A stretch of DNA of 64,000 nucleotides. It comes from Pieris napi (taxonomy: Eukaryota > Arthropoda > Insecta > Lepidoptera > Pieridae). Under the pieces are notes generated by a model, which saw only the letters and a program-made list of their open reading frames with translations, was not told the DNA's origin and searched no databases. This document shows, piece after piece, positions 1 through 12,900 of this stretch. Location: positions 8,846,501 to 8,910,500 of the forward strand of contig NC_062238.1 of assembly GCF_905475465.1 (NCBI RefSeq). The letters run 5' to 3'. Position numbers and translations under genes: made by a program. Position 1 is the stretch's first letter; each line of letters opens with the position of its first letter.

Positions 1-764
1 GCAAAACTGCTTACGCAGTTTGACTGCAGGTGACTCGCCTTAAATAAACATAACTTCTAAATCACTAAATTACTAACACTGCTACTACAACTAATACTAA
101 TACACTTAATTTACATATAGGTTACAGCATATTTAACAAATGGTTTTTTTAATAAACCTTAGTAAATTAAATAATAAATAATTATTAAATAAGTTTTTAT
201 CTAATGCCGCATTGCCATGCCGAAGTGGGCAGGACGAGTGTGTAAACGTGATACTTTAATAAATATATCGCGTTTATAAATCTATAGGGTTTATAAATCT
301 AAGTGACACTTCAATACAAGTGCAGTCGATCTTCTATAAGTGTGGTTACTAAAGGGCTCGTTTTGGCTTCAAGTGTATGATTGCCTACATTTTGTTTACG
401 CTTCTACTTATTTACTAAAATATATAATGAAACTTAACTAATGTTAGGTTACATAACTCTAAAAAAATATAAAAAATAATCTCTGATGCAAAAATAACCT
501 TCTGCTGCTAATGAATAACTGTACTATTATAATAATTCTGATTTTGTTTTTACAGAATCTTTAGCCTCCCCATTCCTCCTTGATCCACCTTTATTTCAAA
601 ATGCACATATCAGTATACAATATAAACAAAATCTACATAATAATAACAATAGAGATAATAACTCTACACCCTCGCAATTTACGGCAACAATCACTAACGA
701 ATAATTTGCGTACATAACAAATGGTAAAGGTATTTATGTGTCAAGCTGTCAACAATGCAGCCGT

Positions 765-955
765 TGTAATAATTTAACACCGACTCGACTTTCCGGACAT
801 TAGTAGTCGATTTTTTTGGACAAAAATGTGCTGGCTAGCTCACGATGTTTCCCTTCACCGTTAAACCTTTGAATTACATAAAAATCACGGCTATTCATTA
901 GCACAGCCGTGATTTGTACGACCGGAGGATTCACAATTCTCAGAATTGTGTTACG
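765..955 (-). repeat. Degenerate tRNA-SINE-like relic downstream of gene A
   Basis: The stretch reads like a decayed lepidopteran SINE on the minus strand. A segment near 900-920 (agcacagccgtgatttgtac) recalls a worn B box, and a 3' body (ctcacgatgtttcccttcaccg) matches the common SINE body pattern. Related relics lie at 6,580-6,790, 9,720-9,880 and 28,840-29,030, always on the 3' side of a protease-homolog copy, so it was part of the ancestral unit. Family assignment is from memory. Confidence 0.35.
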
Positions 956-1046
956 TTTCGTCGTCAAATAATGAAAAAAAATAAAAGATGCTTTTTATAT
1001 TTTTAATTGTTTTAATATATGAAAATTATACAAAATTTTTTATATC

Positions 1047-4000
1047 TTAATAATTGTCCTTTAACATTTCATTAATCCATGATAATCCTTCGTAAACTCT
1101 TGCACATAATCCCGAACGTTTTGGATCAGTAGGCTTGGACACTATTTGGATGACTCCCACAATTTTTTTGTTCTCGTTAACTACTGGCCCTCCGATGTCA
1201 CTCTAAAGGAAAATATTATGTTAGTAACGCAGTACACATTAGCAAAAACAGATAAAATTAACTACGTTGTTTAACAGGTTTTACAACGTTCTTGAAACAT
1301 TTTAACACATCACCTTTGTCATATTTGGACACCTTGGTTGCTAATAGATTACTCTTATAACTTATTACGGTATCATGTAGAAAAAAATTCAGAGTAAGAC
1401 TAAATCATAAGGGTGACTACTGACTAGTCTTAGTCAAATTCAATATATTTGCTATACACGAGAAATCATCTTAATCTCGACTCAATCTGAGGATTATAGC
1501 GTATATTTATTTTTAAGTCCTGTCACTATATTGTTTGATTAAATATTTATCAAACAACAAATCCAGCGACTATGGGAATTGAATTCAGCGCATTTTAATT
1601 GACTGGAAAAACTTCTGTGAAAGTCCCGTCCCATTTGTTTAAATGTTGAAAGTATACTCAAAGGGCCACTTACGAAGTCTTCTTCATAGGTATCAAATCC
1701 TTTGTTATTCTTAATGGGTAAAGTAGACTTATGAGGCGCATATTGAAGACATGTATAGTTGTCACATACGTAATTATCTAAAGATGTTACAATTTTCACT
1801 TGCAAATTATTTGTTGGTTTTTTATCCTGAAAAATAAAAAAAATTATATTAATTTTACTAGTATGAAGTGGTTGTTTTTATACAATAAATAACAATAAAC
1901 TTTTTATTTCTTGTTAATGTTACAGTAAATAAATAATAATATAATAAGTATAAGTAATAAATGTTACAGTGGTATTTTTGTATATTGTGGATTATTTTAA
2001 GTTACTTAAATTAGATTAATAATGGCAAAAATTGTTTTTAGAGTTTATCCTATTTTGGGTAAGTGCCTTATCCATTCGTTTCAATATTTCCTGGTTTTAG
2101 TTTGGTGCAGCCACACTATATGCCCGCGTCATCAACGAGATCATCCGGCCACCTTCGCCGCGATCTGCCAAAGCTTCTTTTCGTAAGGTCCAACGTTTTG
2201 CTGCTCATATTATTACGAGTATATAACGTTATCTTGTATTTTTATAAGCAACTGTTTGCAGTTTGTCATATTCACTAGTTATTTTGTCTATATTAACGTT
2301 GAAACTGGCTCGTGTACTTTCTTTGTTGAGAGATTCTATCATTAATTGTTTGTCGTAAGCTGTTTCGAGTAATAAAACTAGATTCTTGGTATATTTCGGT
2401 TGAAAGTAGGGACATCACGTTGTAACAGCAGATTTTATATAGTCACATAGCAAATTTTATTTAAAATACTAACCTTGTATTACCACAGTAGGTATATCTC
2501 TATGTACGAAATACAATAATTAATAATCAATTTAAAAGCAACCGATAAGTAACTAAAAGACAATCCTAATCTACATATAATTAATATTTATCGCGGCGTT
2601 AGCGTGGTTCCATTCTTTTTTCGAATTGACAGGCAATAAAACATTTCTGTATTTGATGTTATTACCATAATGAAAAAACGGTCTGGCACCTCTTGAAAGC
2701 ACATTTAAGTTTTAGTGACATTCTAGAATACGGGCCTTCGACTTACTGGTTTTGCATCACTGTACAAGTTTAATCTGTGCACATAGAAAAATATACCATA
2801 GATGCCGATATTTGAACGCAGAACCTTAGGGTTGACTGTCAAACGTGTAATTCACTAATCTAACATCGATTTGAAATGTTGCACTAACCCCTTTGAGCTT
2901 CCATCCAAAGGCTAATAAATTTTCAGCAGGTATAGTTTCAGCTGTGGGAAGTTCAATCGGTAACACGAGTTTGCTGTACGATATATCCTCTTTAGTCTTC
3001 AAAAGCGCAAAGAAATACGCGAAATCCATGTAATCGTAGTTCGGGTGAACTTTTATTTTCTTTACGTGAACACTTAAAGCCTTTGAATCTGTTTTGTCAA
3101 CTGTTCCCATGACAACAAGCAGGTCCTTCGGTTGTTTACTGGAAACAGTTAAGGTTATATTGAAATGTGCTAAACTAACCTTCGTATTTGAATAATCTTT
3201 GTAAAGCACATGAATAATAAATATAATTAAATTATAATATGATATTTATTATTTAATTCACTTCCCTTCACTTTATTTATAATGGCGACTATTTATTATT
3301 TAAGTTAATATTTAATCATTTCAGTGATATATGCCGTCAATGCCAAAGAAGTTTTAATTCAATCGCACGTAAAGGTTACACGCACACACTTTTGACGTGA
3401 CAACGTCTTATTAATCGATGGAGCCGGCTGCACGCACGAAAAAACATGAATCATGCGGCGTTACCTCGCTCTGAGGCGTTCCATTTAAGGCTTGAAATGC
3501 AAGCGAGAGCGCGAAGCGACAGAGAGGCACAATCGGACTCCGCGCTCTTCAGCGTTCGACATCTGTCTCTCTCCTACTTGAGTGAGCGATTAATGACGTT
3601 GTCACGTTCAACTATCGTCAGGAAACCGAATTTACAGACAACCGATTTTTTTTTAATTTTTTGCTTTATATTATTGCAGTAAATATTTTAAATGTCTCTC
3701 TGCCTACAACTTAGCAAATAGAAAATAATGTTACAGCATGCCCAGGCATAAAGTGGAGATATACATACCAATATAGCTATGGCTTAGCTTAGCTTATTTA
3801 ATTATGTTACAAATACATACTCATAAACAAATTGCGGAGATGTCAAAACCCAATTGCCACGTAATATTGTACCACTACAAATGTGATTGTCTGCCTCTTT
3901 GATAGACACTACATATGGAACCTTTTCCCTTGAAATATCTTTGGCCTCCACTAAAAAAAATTAACAAGAAATTTCAAAAATCACGATTGTTTTTTTTAAA

Positions 4001-4575
4001 TAACGATATTGAAATAATCTATTTAGATCGTATCCAGGGATGTGTTGGATATGTTTTTTGACAATTTTATATAAAAAAATACAAAACATATATTAAAAGT
4101 CGAACTCTTCCGTAAATTAGATTAAACGAGAATCCCCTAAATTAAATTATAATAACCGTTTTGCATTACGTTTATCCCTATTAAAATTATATCACCATTT
4201 AATAGACCATAGAAATAAAAATAAATGTTCATAAAAATAAAGCCCATTGGTGCACAGCCGGGAATCGAACCCACGACCACAGGGCGGAGAGTCGCACCCT
4301 GAAAACACTAGGCAAACAATCAACATTGCTGCAATATATATAGACTATAATATTTCCCGATATTTTTTCATCAAAGTGATTCGAAAACGAATTGACATCT
4401 TTAATAAACTGAACATGTTTTCACGTCGTCCAAGGAATGATATAATCAAAAAAGTATATTTTATTCTAATCATCTATAACATGACAAGTTAAATTAAAAA
4501 TATCTTACCCAAGATGGCTGCCAGCAACGCAATAAATAGCACCGACGACTTCAACATTGTAAAACCAAACACCAT
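1047..4575 (-). CDS. Gene A: secreted serine protease homolog, catalytically dead, 5 exons
   Basis: Predicted exons, in transcription order: 4575-4509, 3950-3821, 3138-2889, 1826-1674, 1202-1047. All have GT donors and AG acceptors, phases 1, 2, 0, 0 agree, and the total is 756 bp (251 aa plus stop). Exon 1 encodes a signal peptide (MLKSSVLFIALLAAILG). Exon 2 has the chymotrypsin-fold WVLTAAHC region as WVLTSPQF, so the catalytic His is Gln and its Cys partner is lost. Exon 3 has FFALLKT in place of DIALLK, so the catalytic Asp is Phe. Exon 5 has SDIGGP in place of GDSGGP, so the catalytic Ser is Ile. There is no IVGG activation site. The protein is therefore probably a secreted non-enzymatic member of the family with unknown role. 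Exon 4 is the long type (51 codons) with two added cysteines near VCDNYTC. Translation might start at 4575 or at the inner ATG (4557); the TATA spacing favours the inner one. Confidence 0.78.
3395..3607. mobile_element. MITE in intron 2 of gene A
   Basis: A segment of about 213 bp is bounded by inverted ends that begin acgtgacaacgtc on both sides. It sits in intron 2 of A, and the same insertion is in intron 2 of gene D (25,693-25,905), but not in B or G. Its interior is GC-richer than the intron and resembles a common non-autonomous DNA element of Lepidoptera (from memory). A short plus-strand ORF here (3,446-3,682) is part of the MITE and not a gene. Confidence 0.55.
4241..4335 (-). mobile_element. 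SINE fragment (Metulj-like) in intron 1 of gene A
   Basis: On the minus strand this contains a B-box-like GTTCGATTCCC followed by ggctgtgcaccaatgggctt, the head of a tRNA-derived butterfly SINE. Only the tRNA-like head remains. The full-length version is in gene B at 16,933-17,218. Matching fragments sit in intron 1 of D and G, so the insertion predates the duplications. Confidence 0.6.
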
Positions 4576-4600
4576 TGTACGTATAGTACGAATGTTTTCA

Positions 4601-4609
4601 GTTTTTATA
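4601..4609 (-). promoter_or_regulatory. TATA box of gene A (TATAAAAAC)
   Basis: The minus strand reads TATAAAAAC, 34 nt upstream of the first ATG (4575) and 52 nt upstream of the second (4557). Genes B, D and G have TATAAAAGC at the same place. Transcription would start about 30 nt downstream, almost at the first ATG, which favours the inner ATG as start. Upstream of this, 4,610-5,287 is conserved among copies but shows no gene. Confidence 0.55.
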
Positions 4610-5287
4610 ACAATAAAAATTATAAAAAAGAGGTTCGAATAATTACTTTTTTAATTAAACAAAGGCAGATAAAGTTGTATATAGATAATGTTCAAATAAT
4701 AATAAACTTATTTAATTTTTAATACTTTACTTGTTTATTTTATTTTTCATCCTCATTTCGTTTGACTCTTTCTGTCAAATTGGGTCTGCGCTATGATGGA
4801 AAGAGACATGGAAAATTTAGTTAAAACCGGGCAATTAACGTAAATAGGGGGTTATGTTATTGATATATTACATATATTGCAATGCTACTGGCGTGCATAA
4901 TTTACATTCCATTTTATATTATTAGTAATCAAGACCAAGAATGAAGTAAGAAAGAGAGGAGAAGAGAAGAGGCGACGCGCTTGACGTCGTGTTTCAGGAG
5001 GTATTTCGTACTGTAATTGACTTCCGTATTACGCTAAAATCATTAAAAATAATGATTAAACTTCGATTGCCTGTTACCAAACAAAATTATCGCAAACACG
5101 ACACCGATCTTTTGTGTAACATTTTCCCACTCCGTACCTTGAATTTAACACGCTGCCGCAAGACACGTCGATAGACTGACGAATTACCCATATAAAGATT
5201 TATCTATATAATATATGTATTTTAAAATAAATATGATATCAGTTAGTGTTATATGACTTTATATAGGTAATCATCGAAACAATAGAC

Positions 5288-6125
5288 GAAGATATATTTT
5301 ATAGAAAATAATTATTTTAATGATAAGTATATTCGACAAAAAAACAGTAGGTATGAAATATTGAAGTCGTTTAAAAGGAATTTATTTAAAGCAAATGAGT
5401 GATTACGTCATTTCTACATATATATAATATATTCGTAAATATTCCTTACTATCGTTAACTACATTTACTAAATAAAATGCTCGACTGTAGATCATGATCC
5501 TGGATACGATTACAGAAAGGATCCGAAAAGAAACTCCAATTATCTATCCAGCAAAAAATTTGACGTGTCGGATATCATCGTAATCTGAGGGTCAACTTGT
5601 TCGCATACAGTATTATTATTAAAACGGTATCACAAAATTAGTCAAAGTCAAGATATACCTGGATGATGTGGAGAATAAGGATTTTAATTCGCAAACATCA
5701 CAAAATTACAAGTTCTATAAAAGTTTACAAGTAGAAAAACGTTTCTTTGTGATATGTAAAGAAAAGTCAGATTTTTTTGGGAGCGCGTAAAACCTTGGCC
5801 TCAGATTTCGATTTAGTTTCTTGATGAATTGAGTCTGAGTTTAAGCCTGATTTTCTGATCAAAGGCCGGTTTTCTCACGTCGTTTTCCCTCGTCCAACGA
5901 GCATCAATTAAACTATAAAAAAATGCAGTGGCGAGTTAAGTTCGCTGGTTTTGCTGTATATGTTAAATGAAATACTTTATTTGAAGCTGGGTAACAACCA
6001 GTTTATAATATGGGCTTATATCTAACACAACATTAGGGGTAGTGGAGAAGCGTCGCTGAGAAAAGTTAACATGGCTTATCTTATGCCGCATTCAGTCGAC
6101 CTTCTTGGACATCATCGGAAACGAG
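5288..6125 (+). repeat. Left arm of a large inverted repeat
   Basis: This block lies upstream of gene A and reappears as its reverse complement at 7,228-8,081. For example, ggacatcatcggaaacgag ends here at 6,125 and its complement starts at 7,228; gaagtcgtttaaaaggaa near 5,363 pairs with its complement near 8,000. The spacer is about 1.1 kb. Direct copies of the block also lie upstream of B, D and G. Confidence 0.8.
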
Positions 6126-6579
6126 AATATTAAATTACAATTTATAAGTGTGGTTACTAAAGGGCTCGTTTTGGCTTCAAGTGTGCGATGATTGCCTACA
6201 TTTTGTTTACGCTTCTACTTATTTACTAAAATATATATATGTAACTTAACTAATGTTAGGTTACATAACTCTAAAAAAAATATAGAAAATAATCTCTGAT
6301 GCAAAAATAACCTGCTGCTGCTAATGAATAACTGTACTATTATAATAATTCTGATTTTGTTTTTACAGAATCTTTAGCCTCCTCATTCCTCCTTGATCCA
6401 CCTTTTTTTCAAAATGCACATATCAGTATACAATATAAACAAAATCTACATAATAATAACAATAGAGATAATAACTCTACACCCTCACAATTTTCGGCAA
6501 CAATCACTAACGAATAATTTGCGTAAATTAACAAATGGTAGAGGTATTTATGTTTCAAGCTTTCAACAATGCAGCCGTT

Positions 6580-7227
6580 GTAATAATTTAACACCGACTC
6601 GACTTTCCGGACGTTAGTAGTCGAATTTTTTGGACAAAGACGTGCTGGCTAGCTCACGATGTTTCCCTTCACCATAGTAAAACCTTTGAATTACATAAAA
6701 ATTACGGCTTTTCATTAGCACAGCCGTGATTTGTACGACCGGAGGATAAAAGTCACAATTCTCAGAAATGTGTTGTTTCGTCGTCAAAAAATGAAAAAAA
6801 AACAAAAGATCATCGAGATATATACGAGATCATCCGGCCACCTTCGCCGCCGTCTGCCAACGCTTTTTGTAATGTCCATCGTTATGCTGCACATATTCTA
6901 TAACGTTCTCTTGTATTTTTATAAGCAACTTTTTGCAGTTTGTCATAGTTTGGTTATATTCACGTTGAAACTAAGTCAGTTTCAACGTGAACGCGTACTT
7001 TCTTAGTTGAAAGATTCTATCATTACTTGTTAGTCGTAAGCTGTTTCAAATAATAAAACTACACCAGCGAAAGTCGAAACCGCACGATGTGCAAGTAATT
7101 AAAAAATCCTTATCTACAAATATTAATATGTATCGCGGAGTTCCTAACTAATTTGAACATGTATAGGTATAAAACATGGATTACAGTTAGTACGATATTT
7201 GTTGATACGGCTACCGTTCTTTTTACA
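6580..7227 (-). pseudogene. Relic of a protease-homolog 3' region lacking exons 4 and 5
   Basis: Bases 6,580-6,806 match the downstream flank of gene A (760-965). Bases 6,820-7,220 match intron 3 of the other copies, for example the tcatccggccaccttcgccgc segment also at 2,141. Everything between, which in intact copies is exons 5 and 4, is missing. This is therefore a deleted remnant of the extra terminal-exon cassette that survives in units 3 and 4. Confidence 0.5.
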
Positions 7228-8081
7228 CTCGTTTCCGATGATGTCCAAGAAGGTCGACTGCACTTGCATTGAAGTGTCACTTACATTTATAAACCCTTAG
7301 ATAAACCATGTTACCTTTTGTTAGCGACGCTTCTCCACTACCCCTAATTTTGTGTTAGATATGAGCCCATATTTTAAATTGGTTGTTACCCAGCTTCAAA
7401 CAAAGTATTTCATTTAACATATACAGCAAACACCACCGAACTTAACTCGCCACTGCATTTTTTTATATTTTAATTGATGCTCGTTGGATGAGGAAAAACG
7501 TCGTGGGTAAACCGGCCTTTGATCTGAAAATCAGGCATAAACTCAGACTCAATTCATCAAGAAACTAATAGCTGAGGCCAAGGTTTTACGCGCTGCCAAA
7601 AAAATCTCTGACTTTTCTATGCATATAATATCACAAACAAACGTTTTTCTACGTAAACTTTTATAGAACTTGTAATTTTGTGATGTTTGCCAATTAAAAT
7701 CCTTATTCTCCACATCATCCAGGTATATCTTGACTTTGACTATTTTTTTGATACGGTTTTAATAATAATACTGTATGCGAACAAGTTGACCCTCAGATTA
7801 CGATGATATCTGACACGACAAAATTTTTGCTGGATAATTGGGGTTTTTTTTCGGATCCATGCTGTAATCGTACCCAGGACCATGATCTACAGTCGAGCAT
7901 GTTATTTAGTAAATGTAGTTAGCGATAGTAAGGAATATTTACGAAACTACCTATGTAGAAATGACGTAATCACACATAAGCTTCAAATAAATTCCTTTTA
8001 AACGACTTCAATATTTCATACTGCTTTTTTTTCGAATATACTTATTAAAATAATTATTTTCTACAAATATTATCTTAGGTT
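7228..8081 (-). repeat. Right arm of the large inverted repeat
   Basis: Reverse-complement copy of 5,288-6,125, inserted into a relic copy of intron 3. Sequence on both sides of the arm (around 7,140-7,200 and 8,082-8,110) resembles contiguous intron-3 sequence in gene B (14,590-14,720), so the arm arrived later. It carries small differences from the left arm, including an extra stretch near 7,260-7,300. Confidence 0.75.
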
Positions 8082-9977
8082 TTGACATCACGAATGGACG
8101 TTTTACAATCAGGCCGACGTGGCGTATCAGGTGCCGAAGACATCTTGCCTACACAAAGTGTTGTCTGACTTTTGCGGTATGGGGATTTTTTTTAATTAGT
8201 TTTGTAACAGTAAGACATCAAGTGGACAATTAAAGCATGACCAATAGATGTAGTTTAATTTATCAAAATGCAAAGTTTTATCGTTCTCGAGAGTGCGTTT
8301 CACGACTCGATACAATTTTACCATTAGTGGTGTAGCGTCGGTTAGAGTTTCAGAGGTAAAAGATCAAGAGTATATTTTAAGGTGGGTCTTGGACCCTAAA
8401 AGACTTATTGTATGTATAAGAGACGTTATTTAACTGAAACGATTTTTTAAGTAAAATTCACATTAATTGAGCTTGCATACAACATTAATTTTTGCTTTTT
8501 CGTTCGTCTTTTGCATTGCAATGGATGCTGACCAGTTAGTCTGCTGATATTAATTTAATTTTTTACCAAGAAAAAGATAAACAAAATGGTATCTTAAGGT
8601 AAACAAAATCGGAATTTTTTCAAGCATATTTTATTAGAATTATTTTAGTCCTATTGTTTCACATTATTATACAAAGTTTAGTCTGAAGTTAGCGTATTTG
8701 CTCGGAGCAGTTCTTACTTTGGTATAACTCTGTGAAGAAACCTTAGAAAAATAAAATAAATTTCATTTCGAAAAAATAATTTGCGTAAAATGGTAGAGGT
8801 ATTTACGTTTCTAGCTTTCTAATTTCTACGGTCACTACTGGACAGATTTCAAACATTCTTTCACCGTTGGCAAGCTACACTATTCCCGAGTGACATAGGC
8901 TATGTTTCATTTTCAAAAAAATTAGGGATACTTACTAAAACTTGAATAATCTAACCCAAGGTGTAAAAAAATAAAAATAAAACTTCCTTCAATCGTGTGC
9001 GCTGCGAAAACTATTAACATTTAATTAATAGAACAAAATTATGTATTACAATTTTTAAGGACACATGATCTATAAAAAATGTCTCGACAGCATGTCTCTA
9101 TCTTTTATAGTTACGTCACAATAAGCGTCCTTTTATTATTATTTTTTTATTAAAATACCACCGCTAGAGAAGGCTCTTTATTCGTACCTAGGTATTGATC
9201 CTTATCATAGTAATTACCAACGTTTCACATAAGCTACAATTTAATGGCATAATCACCAAAAAAGCATGGTGGATTGGTGTTCTCCTGCCTTATGTATTTA
9301 AATCTTAGCCACAGCAACGCTTGGCCGAGTCTACTAGTAGCAAATAATTTAACACCGACTCGTGTTCTTAACTTGTTGTCGGAACGCACGTTTTTTTCAT
9401 AAGAATACAAATGTTTAAAGAACGGCTTTATCTCTATAATTATTTTTTATGTTATATTTACAAACATGGTATTTTTTATTATTTGATACGTATAACGTAG
9501 TTTGATTGAAGCACAATAACTAACTTCCTGTATTATTATGCTTATATAAAAAAATGTTTAAATAAGGAAAGGCAGTATCTTTATAAGAGTAAGTGGTTAC
9601 TTATTAGGTTAATATGGTTCATTTGAGTCTATTTAACTTAGAAATTTTGCTTCGCATTACGTAGGTTCTGGCCAACAGAGGATTTTGGAACCAATTCGAC
9701 TTAGGATATAGAGAAGTCAGTCAGCTTTCCGGACACTAATATTCAAATTTTTGGGTCTAAGACGTACCGGTTTCCTCAGGATGTTTCCTTTCACCGTAGG
9801 AAATTGTTTGAATTGGCAATAATTATTGGCACAGCTGTAATTTGTACGCACCACCGGAGGGTAAAAGTCGCAATACTCAGAAATGTGTAAGATCCGTCGT
9901 CAAATAAAGAAAAAAATATATAAGATGCTTTTTGTAATTTTAATTGTCTTGATGAACAAAAATTATACATTTTTATT

Positions 9978-12900
9978 TCAATAATTGTCCTTTAACATTT
10001 TATTAATCCATTGTAATCCATCGTAAACTCTTGCACATAATCCCGAAGGTTTTGTTGGAGGCTCGAACATTATTTGGATGACTCCCACAATTTGTTTGTT
10101 CTTGTTAACTACTGGCCCTCCGATGTCACTCTAAAAGAAAATTATATGTTAGTAACGCAGTACACATAAGCAAAAACAGATAAAATTTACTATTTTATAT
10201 AAACCCAATAATTCTAAGAACGTTGTTTAACAGGTTTTACAACGTTCTTGGAACATTTTAACACATCACCTTTGTCATATTTGGACACCTTGGTTGCTAA
10301 TAGATAACTCTTATAACTTATTACGGTATCATGTAGAGAAAAATTCAGAGTAAGACTAAATCATAAGGGTGACTAGTCTTTGTCAAATTCAATTTATTTA
10401 TACACATAGCTATACACGGTAAATCATCTTAATCTCGACTTATTCTGAGGATTATAGCGTATATTTATTTTTTTAAGTCCTGTTACTATATTATTTGATT
10501 AAATATTTATCAAACAACAAATCCATCTACTATGGAAATTAAATTCAGCGCATTTTAATTGGCTGGAAAAACTTGCTGTGAAAGTCCCGTCCCATTTGTT
10601 TAAATGTTGAATGTATACTTAAAGGGCTACTTACGAAGTATTCTTCATCGGTATCAAATCCTTCGTTATTCTTAATAGCTAAAGCAGACTCATGAGGCGA
10701 AATTTTTGTACTTAGAGATGTTACATTTTTCACTTGTAATTTATTTGTTGGTTTTTTATCCTGAAAAATAAACATTTTTATATTAATTTTACTAGTATGA
10801 AGCGGTTGTGTTTATGCAATAATTACCAATTATTATTTATTAACAATTAACTGTTTTATTTCTTGTTAATGTTACAGTAAATAAATAATAATAAAATATT
10901 TTTTTTTTATAAGTCTTTATCTTGTAATCAGTCAGCCAGACTTTGAGCGCTGTGTTGAGAGCTGTTAGGCGTTCAAAGCAAAATCTCCATCGAGATTGCT
11001 CCTCTTTATCAACCGTGTCTATCAAGACTTAGGATTTGTCGCCTTTTAAGCCTATTTATTAGGTCCGGTATGGTTAGTTGCGCGGTAAGCTTATTAGGAT
11101 GCATTTCTAGCCTTTTTCTGTATTTCATACTCCAGGTCTTGATCTCCTCTTTGACAGTCCTGATTTTGTGCTCATGAATCTCCGATGTTTTTATAAACCA
11201 CGGACAGTTGGATATTTGTTTCAAGATTTAATTTTGGACCCTCTGTATGATACTTATGTTAGAGTCACACGCCGAACCCCATAGTTGAATCCCGTAAGTA
11301 CAAGTTGGTTTCAAGAGCATAACGTAGATGAGTAGCTTATTATCTATTGACAGTTTGTAATTTCTGCCAAGAAGCTAGTAGAGTCCTCTGTATTTCAGGT
11401 TGATTTCTTCTTTCTTCTTTCTTCTTCTGTATGTATTGTTTCCATACGAGTCTCCTATCAAGGTGTATGTATTCCCAAGTATTTTACACAGTTTTCTTGC
11501 GGGATTTGTTGATTGCACAGAGTTACTGGCGGACAGTTTTCTCTACGGAGAGTGAAGGTTACATGAACAGATATAGTCACACTAGTTCTTATTCTCTAGT
11601 TTGAAAGCCAGGTTTCAATTTCTTGCAATCAAGTCTATAGGAAGTCTGAAGCTTTGATTGGGCTATTACTACATGCCAATACAGCAGTATCGTCTGCGAA
11701 TGTTGCTAATGTGACGTGTTCGCTTTGTGGTAAATCACTTCTCTCTCTTCTTTCTTAAGAATAGTGGTTGTCACTGTTAGTTTTACAGGAACATGGTTAG
11801 ATGAGCTATCGAGGCATGACTCAACATTAAAGAAAAGTCGAGACAGCCCTATTGTGATGAAGAAGTCTAGAACGTCTGGCAGTCTGTTATGGTCTGTAGG
11901 CCAGTGTGTTGGTTCCGGAGTTGAGACAGTAGTCAAGAACTGTTTATCTACACTTTTCTTCAACTCCCTTCCACGTGTAGTTATTAATCTTAAGCCCCAG
12001 TGGGAATGCTTTGCATTCCAGTCTCCCCCAGCAATAAATCTGTATCCCAAACTTACAAAGTAGTCAGAAAAATGTGCTTCACTTATTTTATGATTCGGGG
12101 GACAATAAATTGATGATTTATTAAAGTCTCCATTTCTGTCACTGACTGCTACTGTGGTAGCCTGGATATGTTCGGTACAGTAGTTAGGTAACACATGGTC
12201 TAACAGTGGCTTTAATTATCACTGCTGTCCCGCCATGAGGATGATTTGTGGAATAGATCTTATATCCATTAATTCTTATCGAGCTGTTGGTCGTCATATG
12301 TGTCAAGATTGATCAAGATTTCCACTTCATCCATGTTGGGTGCCAAGCTATTGATGTTCCATGTAGCTATTTTTAGTGCAGTCATTTTGTTAACTTAGAT
12401 ACTATTAATGCAATGAGTTCAAGTAATGTACTCAATTGCTGTAATACAGTACAATCTTTTAGGATTGTTGTATAAACATTTGTTCTATGACTTTATAAGA
12501 GTCAGGTTGATGGATTGTATTATTTTGATGTACTTTAGATCTGGATGCATATGATTTGTGCCAATGTGCATTACTCTGCTCCTGTAGCGGTTCATTTTCC
12601 TCTTTATTCTGACTTGCAGATGTTTTATTATCAGTTTCTTCCTTATCTTTTTGAGATTTATACTCAAATTGCTTATGTTTACGTGGTAAGTGTTGCGGGG
12701 TTTTCCTTGATCGGATTTCCTAGTATACCTCACAGCCTTTATAATTTGCTGGGTCATAACACAACGCACATAAAGCAGGTGTATTGCGAACCACTTTTGT
12801 GCATTCCGAAGTTTAGTGCGGTCCAGCACACTTGACACAGCGATATGGCTTCATACAATAGTTTTTAGTATCTCCGAATTATGACATCTTTGGCATTGCA

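Larger units (their letters stand above)
338..6140. repeat. Segmental duplication unit 1 (gene A)
   Basis: This is the first of four homologous blocks. Each opens with the same stretch (taagtgtggtta...actaaagggctcgttttggc, here near 338) and ends with a conserved piece reading ttggacatcatcggaaacgag (ending at 6,125 here). The unit carries gene A. From about 1,500 to 5,900 it is almost identical to 21,880-28,200 of unit 3 once the transposon in unit 3 is removed, which implies recent duplication. Bases 1-337 before the unit are AT-rich and show no gene. Confidence 0.75.

Noticed and set aside
2826..3209. Single-exon reading of the exon-3 ORF as a 127-aa protein
   Set aside because: It reads past a GTTAGT donor and a CCAG acceptor. 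The five-exon model gives full family length and correct phases in four copies.
3446..3682. ORF of 78 codons (MNHAALPRSEAF...), also at 25,744
   Set aside because: It lies mostly inside a MITE and has no protein-like conservation.
4989..5174. A 61-codon plus-strand ORF (MFQEVFRTVIDFR...) recurs upstream of genes A, B and G
   Set aside because: It is conserved only because the flank was duplicated. The copy upstream of D (near 27,300-27,480) is broken by small changes, and it has no recognisable motif.
8082..9330. Possible gene in the spacer upstream of the gene B 3' flank
   Set aside because: No open frame or splice-compatible coding segment; AT-rich with scattered matches to other spacers.
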